The notes beneath the pieces were generated by a model. It was not told the origin of the DNA, made no database searches, and saw only the letters and a program-made list of their open reading frames with translations. 64,000 nucleotides of DNA, taken from Bacteroidia bacterium (lineage in GTDB: Bacteria > Bacteroidota > Bacteroidia > B-17B0 > Aurantibacillaceae). Position 1 is the stretch's first letter; every line of letters starts with the position of its first letter. Shown piece after piece: positions 7,996 to 15,839 of the stretch. The DNA is taken from contig BPGX01000002.1 of assembly GCA_026003255.1 (NCBI GenBank), positions 450,330-514,329 of the forward strand. The letters are read 5' to 3'. The position numbers and the translations under genes are program-made.

Positions 7996-8349
7996 TGGAC
8001 CCGCTCCGAATCGAACGGAGGTCCAAGTAAGCAATGAGTAAGTTTTCTACAGGTTTAGTGTTCACTTTCGCATTCGGTACAAAGCAAGCAGAACACCGCT
8101 TATACTTTGTACCTATCCGCTGGTAGTCATCTTTCGTAGCGGAGTCCGAAAGATGCTCTGTCTCTTTCCGACGCCTTACACCTTTCGCCAGACAGAAGGG
8201 CTAAAGGGAAGACGGGCTGCAGCTATTAGGCAGCCAAAGCGAAGTTAGATTCGCCATTTAAGTTTTGGAGACGAGATTTAAGAGCATTGTCCCCATTGCT
8301 CTACCTGCTTACTTACCCATTGTTCTTACTGTCGAAACCTTTCGGGCCC
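7996..8349 (-). ncRNA. ssrA: transfer-messenger RNA (tmRNA)
   Basis: The 5' end GGGCCCGAAAGGTTTCGAC and the 3' tRNA-like end (T arm GGTTCGATTC-like, then CGGGTCC) form a 7-bp acceptor stem with one G-U pair, followed by discriminator A; CCA is not encoded. The tag frame runs from 8255 to 8226: GESNFALAA followed by TAA TAG. It rescues stalled ribosomes with SmpB and tags the product for Clp proteolysis. A promoter lies upstream (8376-8406), which leaves a leader of about 20 bases to be trimmed by RNase P. The IS30 fragment begins about 30 bases beyond the 3' end, and no clear terminator is seen between them. Confidence 0.95.
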
Positions 8350-8375
8350 ATTTTTCAATGTGCAAATTTTGCCAG

Positions 8376-8406
8376 CAAATATAGTCAATTTATGTACCAA
8401 TGTCAA
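8376..8406 (-). promoter_or_regulatory. ssrA promoter
   Basis: Read on the minus strand: TTGACA, then TATATTTG with 20 bases between TTG and the -7 box. This fits the Bacteroidota consensus TTG-N19-21-TAnnTTTG and lies about 27 bases before the mature tmRNA 5' end. Confidence 0.7.
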
Positions 8407-8765
8407 GAAAATACATTTCATTGTAATTTTTACACAACTTTTACTGATTATTTGTCATGTTTTTTTGAAAATACAGAATTTATCCCAGATTATATTAGGA
8501 ATAAAGGAATTTGAGTTTATTATAAATTCAAACCTCTTGTATTTTAACCACAAAGGACACCAAGAAAACAAACAAAGTACACAAAGTCCAGATACATTCT
8601 AAAAGTAAGAAATACTTTGAGTTTTTGTGAAAAACTTTGTTTTATCTGTGTTTAATAAAATCAACTAATTATTTTTAAAACCAAATAGGTAATAACATTT
8701 TTATTTAAGTATCAATGAAATTGAGTAACGTAAACAGTATTTAATTTCCATTGCATAATTTTGTT
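8407..8765. other. gene-free stretch with a degenerate intergenic repeat
   Basis: No coding frame is supported. At 8541-8660 short units AACCACAAAGG, ACACAAAG and, in the opposite sense, CTTTG and ATCTGTG form a weak dispersed repeat resembling the unit array at 31262-31301. Confidence 0.4.
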
Positions 8766-9509
8766 TTATATCTTTTTTCCTAAAAATATCATTCTCGGAC
8801 TTTTATCATTGTATGGATTCAGTTCATAATCTCCAAATACTTGTAATAAATTTATTTTATTCAACCTAAACTCATTTTCAAAAAATGTATTGTTCAATAT
8901 TCTTACTCTTTCAGTGTATTTTTTTATTAAATCTCCTTCTTTAATTTCAATCGTTTTAATTACAATGTTATTCTTTATTTCTCTTTTTATTATAAATTGA
9001 ATGTTATTTATAGTTTTAATTTCAAGTGGAACAATATATTGAGTCACGTATACCGGGTTAAAAAAATCTATAACAAGATATCCATTCTTTTTTATTGAAT
9101 TTGCCATAACTTTAATTACCTTTTTCTCTTCATATAAGTGTTCAAAATATCCTATACTTGTAAAAAGATTTACTGCTAAATCAAAATAATTAACATAAAA
9201 TTCTTTTCTCATGTCATGAATAAAGAACTGAACATTATCAAAAGGATATTTTTCTTTAGCTTCATTAATGTTTTTTTCGTTAATGTCAGTTCCAACAACA
9301 TTCAAACCGTTTTTTGAGAAGATATAAGAGTGCCTTCCTTTTCCGCAAGCGTTGTCCCAAACTTTTGAACCTTGTGGTAGTTTTATTTTTTTGATAAGAT
9401 TGCTTATAAATAATTCTGCTTCTTTTTCATCTCTATTCCTATACAAAATTTTATAATATTCTGATGAAAACCAATCTTTAAACCACTCTTTTTGTTCCAT
9501 GTGAAACAT
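8766..9509 (-). CDS. class I SAM-dependent methyltransferase
   Basis: 247 residues. Motif I is VWDNACGKGRHSYIFSK, with GLNVVGTDIN as motif II and FDLAVNLFTSIGYF at the motif IV position. This is the small UbiE/SmtA-like type; the substrate is not evident. The start overlaps the stop of the upstream hydrolase gene (TAATG), so the two are translationally coupled. An alternative start MEQKEW is 9 bases further in. A parS-like 16-mer covers the first codons. Confidence 0.75.
   Translation of the reverse strand: MFHMEQKEWFKDWFSSEYYKILYRNRDEKEAELFISNLIKKIKLPQGSKVWDNACGKGRHSYIFSKNGLNVVGTDINEKNINEAKEKYPFDNVQFFIHDMRKEFYVNYFDLAVNLFTSIGYFEHLYEEKKVIKVMANSIKKNGYLVIDFFNPVYVTQYIVPLEIKTINNIQFIIKREIKNNIVIKTIEIKEGDLIKKYTERVRILNNTFFENEFRLNKINLLQVFGDYELNPYNDKSPRMIFLGKKI
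9493..9508. promoter_or_regulatory. parS-like ParB binding site 1
   Basis: TGTTCCATGTGAAACA matches the Bacillus parS site TGTTCCACGTGAAACA at 15 of 16 positions, with only C to T in the centre. It lies inside the start of the methyltransferase gene, 1.5 kb from a second site with the same central change. Confidence 0.6.
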
Positions 9510-10453
9510 TATTTTTTTATGAATTTTATTATTGTATGAATTAAATCTTTAGACAGAGTAAGGTCAGGATTGCTATATGTTTCTATATTTGATTTTCTAT
9601 CTTTTGGTGCATCTACGAGAACATGATTCATGTTTTCTATTATTTTTAATTCGCAATTTTTACAATGCTCTTTTAATCTGTAAGCATTATCAACACTAAC
9701 TTGAATATCATTTGTTCCCTGAACAATTAAAGTTGGTATTTTTATTTTTTCTAATTCTACTGCTGGGTCAATGCTCAATGTAGAAATTAAATAATTTTGT
9801 ACAGATTCTCTGAATAACATGTTTAACATAGGTGGAATGTTTTCCACTTTTTTTCCTGAAGCAATGGTGTCAATCAATGGGAAGATGATTTTTTTAGCAT
9901 TTTCATGAAGATAAGCTAATTGCCTTTTAATTATTGTGTCTAATCTAAATCCTGGTCCAGAAATTAATATCAATTTTTTTACTTTTTTGTTGTTTTGTGC
10001 TACAAGTGTAGAAATTAATGCGCCTTCACTATGACCTATGAGAATAATTCTTTTAAATTTATATGGTTTATTGGAAAAATAATTTATCCATGTATTTAAA
10101 TCACTTTTATAAGTTTGTATTGTGGAGCTATCTTCATATTCTAATGCATCCTTACTTTTACCAATTCCTCTTTTATCAAATCTAAAAACAGATATTCCAT
10201 TTTTAGCTAAACTATCTGCAATTTTTTTTAAGTAATTACATTCAATTCCTATTTCACTATTTCCATTTCTGTCAGTTGGTCCTGAACCCGCATGAATTAT
10301 ACAAAGATAATCTTTACTTGCTATTGATAAAGTTCCATATAAACTATCTGGATGAGCAGCGATGGCAATTTCTTTTTCAATTGTCTTTTGCGAAAATGAA
10401 ATTTGTAATAAACAAAAAACAAAAAAAACTAAACTATATTTTTTGCAATACAT
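9509..10453 (-). CDS. secreted alpha/beta hydrolase
   Basis: 314 residues with a signal peptide (SLVFFVFCLLQISFS, cleavage about residue 21). The serine hydrolase fold is complete: oxyanion-side HAGSGPTDRNG, nucleophile elbow GHSEGAL (S142), acid D249 in QGTNDIQVS and H277 in NMNHVLVD. Similar exported Bacteroidota hydrolases are esterases or peptidases of unknown substrate. It overlaps the neighbouring methyltransferase genes on both sides by a few bases, forming a three-gene minus-strand operon. Confidence 0.82.
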   Translation of the reverse strand: MYCKKYSLVFFVFCLLQISFSQKTIEKEIAIAAHPDSLYGTLSIASKDYLCIIHAGSGPTDRNGNSEIGIECNYLKKIADSLAKNGISVFRFDKRGIGKSKDALEYEDSSTIQTYKSDLNTWINYFSNKPYKFKRIILIGHSEGALISTLVAQNNKKVKKLILISGPGFRLDTIIKRQLAYLHENAKKIIFPLIDTIASGKKVENIPPMLNMLFRESVQNYLISTLSIDPAVELEKIKIPTLIVQGTNDIQVSVDNAYRLKEHCKNCELKIIENMNHVLVDAPKDRKSNIETYSNPDLTLSKDLIHTIIKFIKK

Positions 10454-11297
10454 ATATTAAACTTGAATATTCCTTAGATTTGTTTGCTTTAAGATTTGAA
10501 ATAAATCCTCTATATATGCCTTTTAATAATGCTAAATTTGTTTTTTTATATTTTTCTGAGAGAATAGATACGTAAAAGGAATCAAAATACATCGGATGGA
10601 TGTCTATTATTTTAAATTTTTTACTTATTAAATTTTGTATATCTTTTTTTGTAAAATGGAATAGATGCCTTGGTACATCGTATCCTGCCCAATAATTTTT
10701 ATAATATTGACCGTCGTAAGAGTTTTTATTTGGAAGTGCCAATAATAAATACCCATTTTTGTTCAATAGATTGTAAAATGTATTAATATATTCTTTTGGT
10801 TCGTATAAATGTTCTAATACATGCCATAAGGTAATAATATCAAACTTAACATCTTTTATTTCCTTAATATCTTTGAAAATGTTTTGATTTTTACTTCTGG
10901 CTATTTCTCTGGCTTTTTCATTTATTTCAATACCATAAGTTGTGAACTTGTTTTTATTACATGCTTCTAAAAAGTATCCTGTTCCACACCCATAATCTAA
11001 AATTGTTCCATGTGGAACATAATTTTTAATTAAATTGACTTTTTGAATTAATGTGTATTTTCTTACAACATGATAAAGAATATCAAAAAAACTATTCTTT
11101 TTATCAGAATGAGAAATGTATTCATTGGATTCGTAATATTTACCAATATTTTTTTGGTCAGGATAAGGAAAGGTTTGAACTAATCCGCAATTCTCACAAG
11201 ATACTAAATTAAACTGTTCTTTTGTGGTGGTATAATCAACGCAATTAATAAAGGGCTTATACTTATTGGAATTACAAATAGGACATATAAAATTCAT
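10434..11297 (-). CDS. methyltransferase with N-terminal zinc ribbon
   Basis: 287 residues. Four cysteines C5, C8, C34 and C37 form a zinc ribbon, followed by a class I methyltransferase domain with motif I ILDYGCGTGYFLEA (about 99-112) and FDIITLWHVLEHLYEPKEY. The arrangement zinc ribbon plus type 12 methyltransferase is typical of enzymes near glycan or O-antigen genes; the acceptor is unknown. The 3' end overlaps the hydrolase gene by 20 bases. A parS-like site lies within the gene (11004-11019). Confidence 0.78.
   Translation of the reverse strand: MNFICPICNSNKYKPFINCVDYTTTKEQFNLVSCENCGLVQTFPYPDQKNIGKYYESNEYISHSDKKNSFFDILYHVVRKYTLIQKVNLIKNYVPHGTILDYGCGTGYFLEACNKNKFTTYGIEINEKAREIARSKNQNIFKDIKEIKDVKFDIITLWHVLEHLYEPKEYINTFYNLLNKNGYLLLALPNKNSYDGQYYKNYWAGYDVPRHLFHFTKKDIQNLISKKFKIIDIHPMYFDSFYVSILSEKYKKTNLALLKGIYRGFISNLKANKSKEYSSLIYVLQKI
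11004..11019. promoter_or_regulatory. parS-like ParB binding site 2
   Basis: TGTTCCATGTGGAACA is palindromic except at the centre. It differs from TGTTCCACGTGGAACA only by the same central C to T as site 1. It is within a coding gene, as many chromosomal parS sites are. Confidence 0.6.
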
Positions 11298-11303
11298 GAT
11301 TGC

Positions 11304-13175
11304 TTATTTGGTTAAATGCATTAAAAGTATATTTATATCCGCTGGAGAAATGCCAGAGATTTTAGACGCCTCTTCAATACTTGATGGTCTGAATTTTTTT
11401 AGCTTTTGACGACTTTCATTACTTAATGAGGGTAATTTATCGTAATCTAAATTTGGACTAATTTTTAAATTTTTCCACTTTTTAATTCTTTCTACTTGTT
11501 CTTGCTCCCTTTGAATATAATCATCATATTTTATTAAAATTTCTGCTTGAAAAATAGATTCAGGATCTTTTGTTTGTAAAAAATTAAATAAAACATCATC
11601 GTGATTTGCTAACTCTTTAATAGTAACATTTGGCCTTGAAAGAATGTTTTCATATCTAACTTTTTGAGATAAGGGAGAAGAGTTAATGCTCTCAAGGTAA
11701 TTATTGATTTTTTCTGGAATTGCAGAATTGCTTTTTAAAAATTGAATAATTTCCTCTATTTCTTTAATTTTCTTTTGAACTTTTTCAAATCGTTCTTTTG
11801 AAGCTAATCCTAATTTGTAAGACAAAGGCGTAAGCCGTATATCAGCATTGTCCTGACGAAGAAGTAATCGGTATTCTGAACGAGAAGTAAACATTCTATA
11901 AGGTTCATCTGTGCCTTTGTAAACTAAATCATCAATTAAAACGCCAATATATGCTTCGTGTCTTTTTAAAATAAAAGGTTCTTTTTCGTTAATTTTCAAG
12001 TGAGCATTAATACCCGCCATTATACCCTGTGCTGCTGCTTCTTCGTAACCAGTAGTGCCATTGATTTGTCCGGCAAAATATAAATTTTCAATAAGCCGTG
12101 TTTCTAATGTTGGATATAACTGAGTAGGAGGAAAATAATCGTATTCTATGGCATATCCCGGTCTAAACATTTTGGCGTTTTCTAAACCGGGAATTTTTCT
12201 TAATGCCTTGTATTGCACATCTTCTGGTAAGGAGGTAGAAAAACCATTTAAATACACTTCAACCGTATTCCAACCTTCTGGCTCAATGAATAGCTGATGC
12301 CGTTCTCTTTCAGCAAAACGTGTAATTTTATCTTCAATACTGGGACAATATCTTGGTCCGATGCCCTTAATTCTTCCAGAAAACATTGGGGATTTTTCAA
12401 ATCCGGTTTCTAATATTTGATGCACTTCTTTGTTAGTATAGGTAATGTAACAAGGCAATTGCTTTTCTAATGGTTTAGTCAGGTCAGAATAGGAAAATTT
12501 GAATTCGGGCGGGTCACCATCCTGTCTCTCTAAAACTGAATAGTTAATGGTTCTTCCATCAATACGAGGAGGTGTTCCTGTTTTCATTCTTCCGCTTTCA
12601 AAACCTAAACTTACCAATTGCTCTGTTAAACCTTTTGCTGCCGGCTCTCCTGTTCTGCCGCCGCCAAATTGCTTTCTCTCCAATATGTATCACGCCGTTC
12701 AAGAAGGTTCCGTTGGTTAAAACTACTGCTTTTGAGTAAGAACGAATGCCCATTCCTCGTTATCACACCCCATAAACTCTTTTGTCTTTTACTATAAGTT
12801 CTCTGACCATGTCCTGCCAGAAATCTACATGTTGGGGTTTTTTCCAGCATTTCTCGCCATTTGGCCGCGAATAAGCATGCGGTCGTTTTGGGACCTGAGG
12901 ACTCCACATTGCGGGACCTTTGCTTCGGTTTAACATTCTGAACTGAATGGCGGATAAATCGCTAACTATTCCGGAATAACCGCCCAGCGCATCCAGTTCT
13001 CTTACTATTTGTCCTTTGGCTATGCCGCCCATTGCCGGATTGCAACTCATCTGGGCAATGGTTTGCATATTCATGGTAATGAGTAAAACTTTGATCCCAT
13101 ATTAGCTGCTGCTGCCGCTGCTTCGCACCCGGCATGCCCTGCACCTACCACAATAACATCGTATTGAAAATCCAT
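11304..13175 (-). CDS. mnmG: tRNA uridine 5-carboxymethylaminomethyl modification enzyme MnmG (frameshifted in this sequence)
   Basis: The start at 13175 gives [20 protein letters not shown], the FAD-binding motif of MnmG/GidA. The C-terminal 459 residues (11304-12683) are intact, with [29 protein letters not shown] and [14 protein letters not shown]. Between them, 12683-13095 needs at least six single-base corrections: frames alternate through [43 protein letters not shown] and [14 protein letters not shown], each in perfect family register. With MnmE this enzyme modifies wobble uridine. Because the residues are unchanged between the indels, sequence error is more likely than decay. Confidence 0.85.
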
Positions 13176-13179
13176 ACCT

Positions 13180-13963
13180 CTACAAATTCACGACCATTAA
13201 ATTCAATCGTTTGTACACTTCGTCTTTGTAATTTCCGCCTATAGGTATTCTTTTAGGGAAATTTTCCAAAACAAGTTCTTGATTTTCAATACTTTGTATT
13301 TTATCTATGCGAACAATATAAGACCGGTGTGCCCGTATAAAATCTTTGTGTCCTAATTTTTCTTCTATGAACTTCATGGTGGCATGAACGATGTATCTGC
13401 CGTGGGTAGTATGAAAAGTCACATAATCTTTAAGTGCTTCTACAATAAAGATGTCTTCAAATTTTATTTTTACCATTTTTCCACCCGATTTGACAAATAC
13501 CACATTTGCCGCTTGTTCTTTACCTTGTTTTTCTACAATAGAATAAAGCAGTTCTTTTTCTTTTTTTCTTTCCAAATCTTTTTTATGCCTGAACAAAGAT
13601 ATTTCTATGGCAGAGAGAATGTCGGCATTTTTAAAGGGCTTGTTGATGTAAGCGTATGGTTCCACAACTTTTGCTTTTTCAAGTGTGGGCATATCGGAAT
13701 AAGCCGGTAAGAAAAATAATGGGGATGTCGTATTCTTCTTTTATTTTGTGAGACAACTCTATGCCGTTGATATTCCCCTTTATCATAATGTCCATCAAAA
13801 TAATATCGGGCGTTTCTTGTGCAATGTAATTCAGCGCTGTTTCTGCATTGTTGGCCACACCCAATACTTCAAAATTGTTTTTTAAGAGAATGTTTTGAAT
13901 GTCTTTGGCCACAATGGATTCATCTTCTACAATGAGCACTTTTGTTTTCTTTTCGGATGACAT
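13180..13963 (-). CDS. LytTR-type response regulator (one frameshift)
   Basis: The receiver domain starts at 13963 with [18 protein letters not shown] and [18 protein letters not shown]; the phosphoacceptor aspartate is in LMDIMI. The frame breaks near 13703, where an extra G in ACCGGCTTATTCC shifts it, and continues in register with [20 protein letters not shown]. After a coiled linker the LytTR DNA-binding domain follows ([49 protein letters not shown]). It probably acts with an unlinked histidine kinase. The upstream TPR/PD40 gene ends 14 bases before the start. Confidence 0.8.
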
Positions 13964-13976
13964 GGTTTGTTTTTTG

Positions 13977-15607
13977 TTATTTTTTTAATAGAAAATCTTT
14001 TACAAGTGTGTAAGTATCTTCTTTACCGATTGGCAAGATTGATTTTTTCGGATGATGCCTGAAATCCTTTGGCTGATGCTTTAACGGTATATTGTCTTGT
14101 CGCCGGGCAGGGTAAGGAAGTATTCGCCGTTTTCGTTGGTTATTGTAGAAGCAACCAACGCATCTTTGTCGTCGTAAATTTCCACTTTTGCATCTGCGAT
14201 GCCAAATCCTTCAAAGCCATCTCGGACGGTTCCTTTCAGTATACTCAAGCCGTTGGAGAATTTTTCTTTTTTGTTGCCCAATAATGGATATTCAGAAATA
14301 TCTGCCATGTAAATGTCTTTTTCTCCCACATCCGCCGGGTCGGTCGCTGGAAAAATACGCTATTCTTCCCGTTGCATCTATGGAAACCGGGCCATCGGAA
14401 AATTCTGTATTGATGGGATATCCAAGATTTACAGGCGTTGTCCATTGTCCATTTTCGTAAGTTGTTTTAAAGATATCGTAACTGCCCATGGAATTAGGAC
14501 CGTTGGAGCAAAAGAACAAAGTTTTTCCATCGGGTGCCATAAATAGTCCTACTTCGTCGTAAGGGGTGTTCACTGTGCTTCCAAGGTTGACGGGCTTGCT
14601 CCATTCTTTGTTGTTGATTTTTGTGCTCATCCATATATCGGAGTGTCCGAATCCACCCTTTCCTTTCGCTGGTAAAATAGAGTGTTTTTCCGTCGGGAGA
14701 TAAGCAGGCGCCACCTTCCCAATAAGTAGAATTGATAGGTTTTCCAATGGGTTCGGGAGTTTTCCATTTGTTTTTCATTACTTTTGGATATGAAAATATC
14801 TCCGCCGGAGCCGCTTCGTGGTCTCTGGTATCGTTTTTGTAAATGAAGATGATTTTTCCATCGGGAGAAATGGAAGTGATGGCATCGTGGGCATCGGTAT
14901 TGACATTGCCGGGAACAGGTGTGCGGCAGTCCATTTTTTATTGACTGTATCAAAATACGACACATAAATATCCTGATAATATTTTCCGTCTCCTTCTACA
15001 TCTATAGGGGAGTTGGGGTCTTCTGGGCGGCGGGTATTGAAAGCAAGCATTTTTCCGTCTGCGGTAACGCAAGGCGTAGCATCGTCGTATTCGCTGTTGA
15101 TGTCTTGTCCCATGTTGATGATTTGACGGGTACAGGATTTTTCTTCATTTGAATGGCGTTGTTGCATTGGGAGATATATACATCCACATCGCTTTCTTCT
15201 ATTTGTTTTTTGGATTTTACTTTGGATTTGAATTGATTGAATTCTTCTAATGGCTTTATCAAAATTGCTTTGTTTTTGATACAGCAATCCCAGGTATAAG
15301 TGTGTTTCGGGGATAGACGCACCGTTTTTTTCGGCTTCCGAAAAATAATCCATAGCGTTTTTGTAATCTGCTATTTCATAATAACAATATCCTATGTGGT
15401 GCGGTAGTTCAGAATTGGCGGGATATTTGTCGTATAAAGTTTTGAACTGATGAATGGCGGATTTGTATTTTCCGCCGTACATGGTTTGTTTAGCAAGCAC
15501 CACTTTGGGGTTGTCCAAAATGTCTATTTTGCTTTTGTTATCTTGCGGAAATGCTTGAAATGCAAGCATTATCAACAGCACAAATGCCGTAAAATTTTTG
15601 GATGCAT
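13977..15607 (-). CDS. TPR / PD40 beta-propeller / regulatory-like domain envelope protein (multiple frameshifts)
   Basis: In register across several frames: signal-like FVLLIMLAFQAFPQD; TPR-like NSELPHHIGYCYYEIADYKNAM and ETHLYLGLLYQKQSNFDKAI; PD40 blades with CVTADGKMLAFNTRRPED, SISPDGKIIFIYKND, CLSPDGKTLYFTSERKG, MAPDGKTLFFCSNG and IDATGRIAYFSSDRPGG; then a carboxypeptidase-regulatory-like domain (LKGTVRDGFEGFGIADAKVEIY, ENGEYFLTLPGDK, TVKASAKGFQASSEKINL). This is the layout of OmpA-family PorE-like proteins, but no OmpA domain is seen before the stop near 13977. At least six single-base shifts break the frame. The start at 15607 assumes one of them. Confidence 0.65.
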
Positions 15608-15680
15608 AATCTTTATTTTTGGCACAACAAATTAAAGGAATTATTTAATGCTGTGCAAAGAAAAATTTTTTTGAAAAAGT

Positions 15681-15714
15681 TTTTGGAAGTATAAGAAAGT
15701 TTTGCGTATAATTG
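15681..15714 (+). promoter_or_regulatory. tRNA-Lys promoter
   Basis: TTTTGG, then 20 bases, then TATAATTG, close to the Bacteroidota TAnnTTTG -7 box. It ends 20 bases before the tRNA. Confidence 0.5.
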
Positions 15715-15733
15715 CACCCCCAATTAAAGGTTT

Positions 15734-15806
15734 GATTCCGTAGCTCAGCCGGTAGAGCATTACACTTTTAATGTAAGGGTCCCGGGTTCGAGTCCCGGCG
15801 GAATCA
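15734..15806 (+). tRNA. tRNA-Lys (anticodon TTT)
   Basis: 73 bases. The acceptor GATTCCG pairs with CGGAATC, the D arm is GCTC-AGCCGGTA-GAGC, the anticodon stem TTACA/TGTAA encloses CTTTTAA, and the T arm is CCGGG-TTCGAGT-CCCGG. Discriminator A; CCA is not encoded. Followed at once by a terminator. Confidence 0.97.
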
Positions 15807-15810
15807 CAAG

Positions 15811-15839
15811 CCCTTCCTGATAAAGGAAGGGTTTTTGTT
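15811..15839 (+). terminator. intrinsic terminator after tRNA-Lys
   Basis: CCCTTCCT-GATAA-AGGAAGGG hairpin followed by TTTTTGTTT. Only the plus strand has the T tract. Confidence 0.85.

Noticed and set aside
10979-10994. TGTTCCACACCC as a third parS site
   Set aside because: Only the left half matches; the right half differs at most positions.
12626-13144. Three short overlapping proteins in place of the mnmG N-terminus
   Set aside because: Each gives only a piece of MnmG in register and junk elsewhere; they are fragments of one frameshifted gene.
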